Under the pieces are notes generated by a model that saw only the letters and a list, made by a program, of their open reading frames with translations, was not told the DNA's origin and did not search any database. This document shows positions 1 through 6,979 of a DNA stretch of 11,356 nucleotides, one piece after another. A program made the position numbers and the translations under genes. Numbering within the stretch: position 1 is the first letter of the stretch; each line of letters begins with the position of its first letter. This DNA comes from Clostridia bacterium (GTDB lineage Bacteria > Bacillota > Clostridia > Oscillospirales > CAG-272): assembly GCA_900768535.1 (NCBI GenBank), contig CAAGDE010000042.1, positions 1 through 11,356 on the forward strand. The letters run 5' to 3'.

Positions 1-245
1 CACCCGACGTGCGCAATCAGCGGGACTCTGCCCCCTGCCGCCTCTGCCGCCGTGCGGTAGACCAGGTTCCGCTCCTCCTCGGAGAGAAGGAACGCCTCTG
101 CGGTGCTTCCGCCGACGTAAAAGCCGTCCACGCCTTTTTCGATGTTCCAGTCAATGACGCGCTTCAGCGCATCGGTATTCACGCCTCCGTCCCCTCCGAA
201 CGGGGTCAGAAGGGCGGGAATAATGCCTTGCAGTTTTCTGTTCAT
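1..245 (-). CDS. nanA: N-acetylneuraminate lyase, N-terminal part (cut by window edge)
   Basis: This is the first 81 codons of a DHDPS/NAL-family aldolase, which would split N-acetylneuraminate into N-acetylmannosamine and pyruvate in the cytoplasm. Seen: the start MNRKLQGIIPALLTPF is typical of the family. YVGGSTAEAF lies at residues 43-52, so Ser47 and Thr48 fall at the E. coli NanA positions that bind the substrate carboxylate. DHDPS itself usually reads GTTGE there, which favours the lyase. Residue 49 is Ala where Gly is more common. The catalytic Lys and Tyr lie beyond the left edge and cannot be checked. The ATG at 245 follows an AAAAGG motif and sits 26 nt after the stop of the upstream sialidase-fold gene, so it is the last visible gene of the operon. 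A surface sialidase in the same operon supports a sialic acid substrate. Another pyruvate-dependent aldolase of the family remains possible. Confidence 0.85.
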   Translation of the reverse strand, partial: MNRKLQGIIPALLTPFGGDGGVNTDALKRVIDWNIEKGVDGFYVGGSTAEAFLLSEEERNLVYRTAAEAAGGRVPLIAHVG

Positions 246-271
246 GATAAAAGCCTTTTCTTAGAGTTTCT

Positions 272-1318
272 TTACAAAATCCATTCGGACGGATGGAACC
301 GATAGCCTCGGATCTGGCATTTCGGCAGATCATCCTTGACATAATTGATGACATAAACAACGCCGTCATCCAGCTCGACAAAGCCGGTGTATCCGTTGTC
401 GGGACTGCGGTTCCGGTCATATTCCAGCGGGAACAACCGGACCGTGCAGTCCATCCGCCGCTCTGCCTCCAGCGTTTCCACAGGGAGAAACGCGCCGAGC
501 GTGATGGTGTTTCCGGAGCGTCCTCCGCCGGGACGCAGACGGTAGGTGACCAGGAATCTGCCGTCGGACAGCCGGTCGATCACCGGACGGTGGCAGGCTG
601 CAAGCGATGTTTCCATCAGCCCGTACCAGCTCTCTCCCCCGTCATCGGAGAAAACCTTGTATGCGCCGAGTCCCCTGTCCGAATTCTCCCGCAGGAGTGC
701 AATCAGGCGCCCCGGCTTGTATTCACAGACACAGCATTCGCATAGCTGCAGCTCCGGATCCTTCGCTATCGGAACCGCATTGCTCCAGGTCTTTCCTCTG
801 TCATCGCTGTGGGAGGCAAAGACCGCAAGCGGGCGACCGTTCTTTCCGTAATCAACGTGTGCCGTTACCAGCCAGCGTCCGCTCGACAGCTCACGCAGGC
901 GATCAGGAACCATACCATGCATGGGCAACAGCTCCGGTTCGGCAAAAGCAATCCCTTCTGCATCCCCGCGCCACATCCAAAGCCGGCTGACAAGCGTGTC
1001 TGTAAATTTCCCGTTCTCATCGGTCTGCAGGCTGTTGAAATCGCAGAGCACGATCAGACTGCCATCGTTCAAACGCGTCACACGCGGGCAGTTGAAGGCG
1101 GCGTTCGCGGTTCCGGGCTCGGTCAGGTAGCGGAAGTTCTCCCAGGTCTCGCCGTTGTCCTGGCTCTCCTTGAGGCAGATGCGGGAGCGGTCGCGGTTGA
1201 CATGAGAGGTCGTCTCCAGAAAAACCGCAATCAGCTTCCCGGATACCGTGCGCGCAATGTCAGGGAAGCCGTAAAAGCGGTCCCCGGTTTCGTCACGGTG
1301 AATGATAAACCGTTCCAT
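272..1318 (-). CDS. Cytoplasmic sialidase-fold (BNR/Asp-box) protein, divergent from GH33
   Basis: This is a 348-residue protein with no signal peptide. Three Asp boxes of the SxDxGxTW type show a sialidase-type beta-propeller: SQDNGETW (52-59), SDDRGKTW (171-178) and SDDGGESW (224-231). Compared with the GH33 enzyme in this operon, Glu194 and Arg210 keep the 16-residue spacing of the catalytic Glu and second triad Arg, and Tyr310 in GYTGFVEL lies where the nucleophile Tyr is expected. The usual FRIP/YRIP motif reads YGFP (16-19), so the first carboxylate-binding Arg is Gly. I could not place the third Arg with confidence. CECCVC at 193-198 is unusually rich in cysteine and argues for a reducing compartment. 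The start at 1318 is set by GGGAG just upstream. The frame is open back to 1519, but that extension is the Arg/Pro-rich out-of-frame reading of the preceding lipoprotein gene. It may act on an imported sialoside or on a different, uncharged substrate. Confidence 0.85.
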   Translation of the reverse strand: MERFIIHRDETGDRFYGFPDIARTVSGKLIAVFLETTSHVNRDRSRICLKESQDNGETWENFRYLTEPGTANAAFNCPRVTRLNDGSLIVLCDFNSLQTDENGKFTDTLVSRLWMWRGDAEGIAFAEPELLPMHGMVPDRLRELSSGRWLVTAHVDYGKNGRPLAVFASHSDDRGKTWSNAVPIAKDPELQLCECCVCEYKPGRLIALLRENSDRGLGAYKVFSDDGGESWYGLMETSLAACHRPVIDRLSDGRFLVTYRLRPGGGRSGNTITLGAFLPVETLEAERRMDCTVRLFPLEYDRNRSPDNGYTGFVELDDGVVYVINYVKDDLPKCQIRGYRFHPSEWIL

Positions 1319-1325
1319 GGCTCCC

Positions 1326-1601
1326 TCAGTCCCTGCCGTTGGGGGCACCGTAGCCGGTGTCCTTGTCACTGCCGATCTCCAGGGTTTCCTCCTGCGGGGC
1401 GGTGGTTCCGGTCGGCTCCTCCGTGGGCGTCTCTGCCGAGGTCGGTGCTTCCCCGGTCGGCTGGGTATCGCTGACCGGGGCGGTGGCGGAATTCGTTTTT
1501 TCATCGGTCTTTCCCGCATCGCCGGATCCGGGCTTGCAGGAAACCGCGAAAAGCAGGATTGCCAGAATCAGAAACAGAACAGGCATCCGATAGTCTTTCA
1601 T
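1326..1601 (-). CDS. Short lipoprotein with a Thr/Pro/Glu-rich tail, function unknown
   Basis: This is a 91-residue protein. Residues 1-19 form a hydrophobic export signal that ends in a lipobox (FAVSC), so it should be lipidated on the cysteine and held on the outer face of the membrane. The rest is a low-complexity stretch rich in Thr, Pro, Glu and Ala (for example PTGEAPTSAETPTEEPTG) and ends in GYGAPNGRD, with no recognisable domain. It looks like an anchor and linker without a payload. The start is the ATG at 1601, because AAAGGAGTG ends 6 nt before it; the GTG at 1610 is inside that ribosome binding site. The gene begins 13 nt after the GH127 stop and ends 7 nt before the start of the sialidase-fold gene, which lies in another frame. 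It may be a real small lipoprotein or the detached N-terminus of a former lipoprotein enzyme. Confidence 0.75.
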   Translation of the reverse strand: MKDYRMPVLFLILAILLFAVSCKPGSGDAGKTDEKTNSATAPVSDTQPTGEAPTSAETPTEEPTGTTAPQEETLEIGSDKDTGYGAPNGRD

Positions 1602-1607
1602 TTCAAT

Positions 1608-1616
1608 CACTCCTTT
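1608..1616 (-). promoter_or_regulatory. Ribosome binding site deciding the short lipoprotein start
   Basis: AAAGGAGTG overlaps the end of the GH127 stop codon and lies 6 nt upstream of the ATG at 1601. It excludes the in-frame GTG at 1610, which is part of this motif, as the start codon. Confidence 0.75.
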
Positions 1617-3450
1617 ACTTGCGTATCCAAACGATCATGTCGCATTCCTCGCGGTTTGCGAATGCGTGGTACGGAATCAGCTTCAGGGTTGCACGTTTGC
1701 GTCGGAAGCCGACATTGGAATACAGCACCTCCGGGCACTGCTCCCGCACGGTTCCGTAAACGGTGACGGTATTCAGTCCGGACGCGTCCGGAGCGCCCAG
1801 CTGCGGCTCCGCGGTGCTGTCCACGCAGAAGTCGAACAGCCGGACATCGGCATTGTCACATTGCTCTGCGCAGTAAACAACCGGACCGCGCGTCACGGCA
1901 ACTCTGCCGGCATCGGCTCGGACACCGGGGTTCGCCTCGGTAAATCCGACCGGCATATAGAACTCCAGGGTCACGCGGCTGTCGCCTGCAAGCGAAAGCC
2001 AGCAGTATCCGTTGCGTACTGTTCCCTGCTCCGAGTGTCCGTCCCGGCTGAGCTTCCACGAGCCGCACCATGCGGGAATCCGGAAGCCGACCCGGCGCGC
2101 GTCACCGGAATACCGCACCTCAACGGTTCCGCTCTTCGGGTAGTCGGTTTTCATCACAAGCGTGGCACCGTCCACCCGGATTTCGGACTGCATATACTGA
2201 TGCACACGGATTGTTCCGTCCTCCGCGGAAGCAACCAGGTCACCCACGCGCGGCAGGAACCTTGCAAGGTTGGGCGGGCAGCAGGAACAACCGAACAGCT
2301 CCTCCCGGCGCGCAGGGGGATAATGGATCAGCGTCTTTCTGCCGAACAGCCGCTTCGGTGCAGCAAGATCGATCTCCAGCGGGTTTTCGTAGAAGAACGC
2401 CCGACCGTCCAGGGAAATTCCCGACAGCATACCGTTGTAAAGTGTCCGCTCGATGACATCCGCATAGACACTGCTCTCATCCAGCGCCTGCATCCGCCGG
2501 GCGAACAGGATCAGTGCAATGGAGGCACAGGTTTCGGCATAGGCGGTATCATTCGGCAGGAAGTAAGGCTCGTCAAAGCCCTCAATGTTGCAGTTGGAAC
2601 CGAGTCCGCCGGTGATGTATATTTTATGCCTTACAATGTCATTGAAGATCCGCAGGCAGGCGCCGCGCATTTCCGCGTCCCCGCGCAGCTCTGCAATCTC
2701 CGCCATGGCAATTGCCATATACAGAAGGCGCACGGCGTGCCCTTCCGCTCCGGTCTGCTCCCGGACGGGATACCGGTCCTGCGCGTAGTCCATCCGGTCC
2801 TCATCAATGCGCGCCGACACCCGCTCCGCCTCGCTTCCGCGGGCATTCAGGAAATACTCCGCCAGCGTCAGCCAGCGCTCGTCGCCGGATTCCCTCCACA
2901 GTTCAATCAGCGCCAGCTCGATCTCCTGGTGCCCCGGCGTCAGGAAGCCCGCGCTCTTTTCCACACGGAACACCCGGTCGATCAGAGCGGCGTATTTCAG
3001 CATACAGCGATACAGCAGATCCTTCCCCGTTGCGCGCTTGTAGGCAACGGCGGCTTCCATCAGGTGTCCCGCACAGTATAGCTCGTGCCGGCAGCGGTTC
3101 CGGAAGCGCTCCTCACGCGGCAGGAGCAGAAAATAGCTGTTGTAGTAGCCGTCCGCATCCTGTGCCGCGGCAATCGATTCGATCATCTCATCCGCCAGCT
3201 TTTCCAGCTCGGGTTCGGGATGCCCGGCGGTCAGGTATGCCACCGCCTCAATCCACTTTGCAACATCCGAATCCCAGAACCAGTGGACGTCGATTCCACT
3301 GTCCGGACGGCAGGCAAGTGCATCGAATCTGCCGGACTCCCGAAAGCGGCGATAGACGCCCCATATGGTTTCCTTCCGGTTCAGCTCCTGTTTTTTCTGC
3401 CAAAAGCCGCCGGTCAGGCGGATCTGCGGTTCGGTCTTGGGTTCATTCAT
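1615..3450 (-). CDS. GH127 (DUF1680) glycoside hydrolase, putative beta-L-arabinofuranosidase type
   Basis: This is a full-length 611-residue protein with no signal peptide, so it is likely cytoplasmic. GH127 enzymes use a cysteine nucleophile held by zinc; the type member HypBA1 removes beta-L-arabinofuranose. All key residues are visible. ITGGLGSN (279-286) precedes Glu290, the expected acid/base. Glu306 and Cys308 in AYAETC (303-308), and Cys390-Cys391 in FGCSCCPPN (386-394), would bind zinc, with Cys390 as nucleophile. The Glu290-Glu306 spacing of 16 equals that of Glu322-Glu338 in HypBA1. HELYCAGHLMEAAVAY (122-137) is another family signature. The ATG at 3450 follows GAGG and lies 8 nt after the stop of the solute-binding protein. 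Arabinofuranose has no obvious place in sialic acid use, and GH127 is known to hold other specificities, so the substrate should be left open. The fold and catalytic site are secure. Confidence 0.93.
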   Translation of the reverse strand: MNEPKTEPQIRLTGGFWQKKQELNRKETIWGVYRRFRESGRFDALACRPDSGIDVHWFWDSDVAKWIEAVAYLTAGHPEPELEKLADEMIESIAAAQDADGYYNSYFLLLPREERFRNRCRHELYCAGHLMEAAVAYKRATGKDLLYRCMLKYAALIDRVFRVEKSAGFLTPGHQEIELALIELWRESGDERWLTLAEYFLNARGSEAERVSARIDEDRMDYAQDRYPVREQTGAEGHAVRLLYMAIAMAEIAELRGDAEMRGACLRIFNDIVRHKIYITGGLGSNCNIEGFDEPYFLPNDTAYAETCASIALILFARRMQALDESSVYADVIERTLYNGMLSGISLDGRAFFYENPLEIDLAAPKRLFGRKTLIHYPPARREELFGCSCCPPNLARFLPRVGDLVASAEDGTIRVHQYMQSEIRVDGATLVMKTDYPKSGTVEVRYSGDARRVGFRIPAWCGSWKLSRDGHSEQGTVRNGYCWLSLAGDSRVTLEFYMPVGFTEANPGVRADAGRVAVTRGPVVYCAEQCDNADVRLFDFCVDSTAEPQLGAPDASGLNTVTVYGTVREQCPEVLYSNVGFRRKRATLKLIPYHAFANREECDMIVWIRK

Positions 3451-3458
3451 GGGTTTCG

Positions 3459-4913
3459 TTACCTCAGTTTCTTGTAGTCAGCCACCAGCTTGGGCAGTTG
3501 TTCAGCCACGGTCGCACCTGCATCTTCCCACCAGGAAGTCAGCGTATTGCTCTTCGTTTTGATCAGCTCTGCGGGTTTGCCGTAAATTGACCCGATCTGT
3601 TTGGAGAAAATATTTGCAAAGTCCAGCGTTGCGGAGGCACGGATCAGGCGCATCATCTCGCGCATATTGTTGTCCTCGGCAAGCCGCTTGAGCAGGATGG
3701 ATTCCCAATAGGACGGAATCAGCACCTGGTCGGTCTGGTAGTTCAGTGCTTCCAGGATGATGGACGCACGGTCGGTATCGGTGTTGGCAAGAATCATCTG
3801 CAGATCGTTCCGCTGGAAGGCGGTGCAGTAATGCTCCTGCGCCTCGTTGTACTTCGGAGTCGGCAAAAGCAGGAAGGTATCGGTCATATCCGCAAAGTGA
3901 TCCAAACTCATCTCACTCACAGCGCCCGCCAGGAACAGTGCTTTACCGCCGGTGAAAATCTTGCGTGCTTCAACAGCCGTCCCTGTCAAATAGCCACCAC
4001 CTTTGGAGTTGACCATTGCATACAGTTTGTCGAACACGTTGATCAGCCTGTCGCCGTAGAAAATCAGCGACGGTGAGCCGTCTTCCTTCCATTCCACCGA
4101 CTGAATGTCGCATCCGGTGAAGAACGGTTGAAGCGTACTGCCAACCAAGGCGTACCGGTCATTTGCATCCATCAGGTCATCGTGATTCATATCGGCTGCA
4201 ATGCCGTCCGCATAAGTGATCATGTCCTCATACGTCCACTTTCCCTCACGAGCCTTCTGATACAGGTCGATCTCACCGTCCACCAGCTGGGAGAACATGG
4301 TCTGATTGACGTAAATGCCGTAAGCCGCCGAGGTTTTGTCCATGATATAGGCACCGGCGGAGAAGAACAGCTTACCGTCCAGCTCGCAGACCTCATTGAT
4401 GTACTGATAGTACCAGTTCTCATCCAGGTGCAGGTACTGGCTCCGGTTCTGGTCGTAATAGCACCCCTCCAGGGCAAGCAAAACGCCGAAATAGCCCTGC
4501 GGAATGACAATGTCGTATGCGCCCTCTCCGTTGACATACGAAGAGCGGATGGCAGTGGTGAACAGCTCCGAGCCGCCGAAGTTTCCGTCCTTTGCCGTAT
4601 AGTTCAATCGCACACCGTAGCGTTCCTCCACCAGCTTGTTGCGCCGCAGGACGTCCTGTGAGTAGGCAAGCTTGGATCCGTCATCGTAAATGTAAAAGGA
4701 CTGCAGCTGCGTGGAGGTGAGAATGTTCACCTTTGCATCGTCATAGTCCACATCCGGCAGAAGATCCTCGTAGGAGGTCCCTGCCACCTCGCCGCTCCCG
4801 GTATCGGTCGGCTTCTCGGTCGTTGTCTGGGTGTCGCCGTTCTCTTTTTTACAGGAGGCAAGCACCGAAAGAAGCATGGTCAGGCATAAAACCAACAAAC
4901 AAATCCGTTTCAT
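3459..4913 (-). CDS. ABC transporter extracellular solute-binding lipoprotein (sugar type)
   Basis: This is a 484-residue protein with a signal peptide ending in lipobox LASC (Cys21), followed by a Thr/Glu/Pro linker to about residue 48. The body resembles the large solute-binding proteins of carbohydrate ABC importers: YDIV at 133-136, GKWTYEDM at 224-231 and the family's Asp/Asn-rich calcium-type loop DMNHDDLMDANDRYAL at 241-256. It would capture a glycan fragment on the cell surface and pass it to membrane permeases. No permease or ATPase gene is in this window, so partners must lie beyond the left edge or elsewhere. The ATG at 4913 overlaps the sialidase stop as ATGA and is preceded by AAAAGGAG. 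The open frame back to 5000 lies within the sialidase gene and lacks a ribosome binding site. Sialic acid or a sialylated oligosaccharide is a context-based guess at the ligand. Confidence 0.9.
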   Translation of the reverse strand: MKRICLLVLCLTMLLSVLASCKKENGDTQTTTEKPTDTGSGEVAGTSYEDLLPDVDYDDAKVNILTSTQLQSFYIYDDGSKLAYSQDVLRRNKLVEERYGVRLNYTAKDGNFGGSELFTTAIRSSYVNGEGAYDIVIPQGYFGVLLALEGCYYDQNRSQYLHLDENWYYQYINEVCELDGKLFFSAGAYIMDKTSAAYGIYVNQTMFSQLVDGEIDLYQKAREGKWTYEDMITYADGIAADMNHDDLMDANDRYALVGSTLQPFFTGCDIQSVEWKEDGSPSLIFYGDRLINVFDKLYAMVNSKGGGYLTGTAVEARKIFTGGKALFLAGAVSEMSLDHFADMTDTFLLLPTPKYNEAQEHYCTAFQRNDLQMILANTDTDRASIILEALNYQTDQVLIPSYWESILLKRLAEDNNMREMMRLIRASATLDFANIFSKQIGSIYGKPAELIKTKSNTLTSWWEDAGATVAEQLPKLVADYKKLR

Positions 4914-6979
4914 CTGCGTTTTCTCCTTTTCTGTGTCAGGCTGATTCCGATCACCGGCAGAAACACCGCCGGCAAAACGGCTTGTATTCCGGAAGCGCAC
5001 CCGCCGCCCCGGGTCGGGGACGCCCCTGTGGTATCGGTCCCGGTCGGGGCTTCGCCTGCAGGCTCCGGCTCACGCGTACCGACACCGGACCATGACAGAC
5101 CGTAGGTCTCTGCCAGCGCCAGCCCGGTTTCGGCAACTTCGGTATCACTCAGCGCGCGGTTCCAGATCAGCACACTGCCGATCTCACCCGTAAAGCCCGA
5201 ACCGACCGTAAACCGGTTCGCCTCCTTTGACGCAATGGCTGCATCCTCACGGATACAGTATTTCACGTCATCGTGACTGCCGTCCATGAACTGCGTCATG
5301 CAGGCGTTTTCGATATCCTCTCCGCTCCAGGTCAGGGCAAGAATGTGCCATTCGGTATCCAAAAGCGTATTGGACAGGATATTCATCGAAATGCGACCGG
5401 TCTGCACTGCCGTGGCAAAGGTCTGCCCTTTACCGTAGAGGTAGACGGAAAAGTAATTGAGGCTGTCGGTGGAAAGCAGAACATTGGTGTCGTTCTCCGG
5501 TTCCTCCCCGGCGCGAAAGACCAGGAATGCCGTCAGATCTCCCGTGGGGAGCGTATCGCCGGATATTTCCAGCGCCTCCGTGCCGGTAAACGACATGGCA
5601 GGCAGATTTCCGCACGCCGATGCCATCACCCCCGGCATTTTGTAGCCGACACCGCGCACGGCATCATTGCCGTTTCCGCTCGTGTCCTTCCACGCCCCGC
5701 CGTCACCGGTCGGAAGTCCGTCCGATGTCAGTTTCACTACCAGTCCCGCCTCGGTAACGCCGGGAACGACCGCTTCCGGCGTGCTGTTGATCCGGAACGG
5801 CACATAGGGCCGGAGTCTGGAACGCAGCCAGGTCAAATCAAAGGTTTCCTGCCGGACGCCCTGGCTGGCGTACTCATAGATCACCGTAATATATCCCGTG
5901 ACCGGGTTGTATGCCATGGAGGAATACGCCGTTGTCCCTTTCTCCAGCACGGCAATGCTGCTCCAGGTCTTTCCGTCATCCTCGCTGACCCAAATGCAGA
6001 AATTTTTGCGGGCGGTGGGCCAGGTTGCATTGGCATACAGCAGAAGCTGTCCGCCCTTTCCGTCAGGGACAGTGAGCAGTGAGCCCTTACAACCGCCGCC
6101 GTCAGGTTCCAGAAGTGTGGGATCCAGGTGCATTTCTTCAATGGTCGCACCGCCATCCCGGCTCACCCCCACCCAGCGGGAATTGCCGTACAGGCACCGG
6201 CAGTTCAGATAAACCGTGCCGTCCGAAAGCTCGGCAACCGCCGACTCGGAGCAGCCGTCCGGCGATACATTGCTGACCTTCCAGGTCATACCGTGGTCAT
6301 CGCTGTAAATCAGGCACACGTGTTTGTTCGGAATCTGATTCTTCATTCCCGCCTCATTGGAGGTGGAAAGCAAACCCGGAATGACCAGCCGCCCTGCGTA
6401 TTCTCCGCGGGTGAGCTGAATGCCGGTGTTGCATCCGTGCGTTCCCGGTGCCATGTAGGGCGGTTCGGTCACAGCCGGGAAATATGCCTTCCGCTGGGTC
6501 CAGGTTTCAAAGCAGTCATCACTTTCGACAATGCTCATGCCGGTCGGCTCCCGATCTGCAGGCGGGATTTTTCCGAACTCCTCCATTGCCTCTGCAGAGC
6601 GCGGCAATCCGGAATAGATCACCAGCACTTTGTTCGTTTCGGCATCGTATACAAGCGATCCCAGCACGTAGGTCCAGCCCGGCTTGGAAAGAATCGCCCG
6701 AGGCGCCGAGAAATTGACGCCGTCCGTAGAAATGCTGACGCTCAGCGCCTGCTGTGCGGAAGCATCCGAGGAGGTCACCCCCCGGTCATTGGCAAACAGC
6801 AGAACCGTTCCGTCCTTGGTTGCCACGGCGTTCGGGATCCGGTAATTGCTTTCCTTCGTGCTCTGAAATGCCATGGAAACATGATGCACACCGCTCTCCG
6901 CCGCCACCGTGACCGCAGAAGCAAACGGAAGCAGGGCGCAGAGCAGAGCCAGACAACCGATCAAAATTCTGCGCGTCAT
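4910..6979 (-). CDS. Surface-anchored GH33 exo-sialidase with C-terminal LamG module
   Basis: This is a 689-residue protein that would release terminal sialic acid from glycans outside the cell. A signal peptide covers residues 1 to about 27. The catalytic propeller (about 33-395) carries YRIP (46-49) and two clear Asp boxes, SDDHGMTW (226-233) and SEDDGKTW (332-339), plus weaker ones. The whole catalytic set can be placed: triad Arg47, Arg261 and Arg324, acid/base Asp72, Glu245 and nucleophile Tyr352. The spacings R47-D72 (25) and E245-R261 (16) equal those of pneumococcal NanA (347/372 and 647/663). A LamG/concanavalin-like module follows (about 405-630) and may bind glycan. After a Thr/Pro/Glu linker the protein ends in GGGCASG, a hydrophobic segment and KRRKRR, which looks like a membrane or sorting anchor. 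The ATG at 6979 overlaps the upstream stop as ATGA and follows AAGGGAG. Whether it is hydrolytic or an intramolecular trans-sialidase cannot be told. Confidence 0.95.
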   Translation of the reverse strand: MTRRILIGCLALLCALLPFASAVTVAAESGVHHVSMAFQSTKESNYRIPNAVATKDGTVLLFANDRGVTSSDASAQQALSVSISTDGVNFSAPRAILSKPGWTYVLGSLVYDAETNKVLVIYSGLPRSAEAMEEFGKIPPADREPTGMSIVESDDCFETWTQRKAYFPAVTEPPYMAPGTHGCNTGIQLTRGEYAGRLVIPGLLSTSNEAGMKNQIPNKHVCLIYSDDHGMTWKVSNVSPDGCSESAVAELSDGTVYLNCRCLYGNSRWVGVSRDGGATIEEMHLDPTLLEPDGGGCKGSLLTVPDGKGGQLLLYANATWPTARKNFCIWVSEDDGKTWSSIAVLEKGTTAYSSMAYNPVTGYITVIYEYASQGVRQETFDLTWLRSRLRPYVPFRINSTPEAVVPGVTEAGLVVKLTSDGLPTGDGGAWKDTSGNGNDAVRGVGYKMPGVMASACGNLPAMSFTGTEALEISGDTLPTGDLTAFLVFRAGEEPENDTNVLLSTDSLNYFSVYLYGKGQTFATAVQTGRISMNILSNTLLDTEWHILALTWSGEDIENACMTQFMDGSHDDVKYCIREDAAIASKEANRFTVGSGFTGEIGSVLIWNRALSDTEVAETGLALAETYGLSWSGVGTREPEPAGEAPTGTDTTGASPTRGGGCASGIQAVLPAVFLPVIGISLTQKRRKRR
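4923..4930 (-). promoter_or_regulatory. Ribosome binding site of the solute-binding protein inside the sialidase tail codons
   Basis: AAAAGGAG lies 9 nt before the ATG at 4913 and fixes that start. The same bases are codons for the basic KRRKRR tail of the sialidase, so the sequence carries both signals. Confidence 0.75.

Noticed and set aside
1319..1519. N-terminal extension of the sialidase-fold protein
   Set aside because: It is Arg/Pro-rich sequence read out of frame from the Thr/Pro linker of the short lipoprotein; GGGAG before 1318 supports the shorter form.
1666..3081. Long plus-strand ORF of 471 codons
   Set aside because: It is antisense to the GH127 gene, whose catalytic motifs are intact; its own translation shows no domain and it has no supporting operon context.
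4177..4224. Dockerin-like calcium loop in the solute-binding protein
   Set aside because: A single Asp/Asn-rich loop in mid-protein is usual in this binding-protein family; there is no second dockerin repeat and no cohesin partner.
4914..5000. N-terminal extension of the solute-binding protein
   Set aside because: It lies within the sialidase C-terminus and would bury the lipoprotein signal peptide that begins at 4913.
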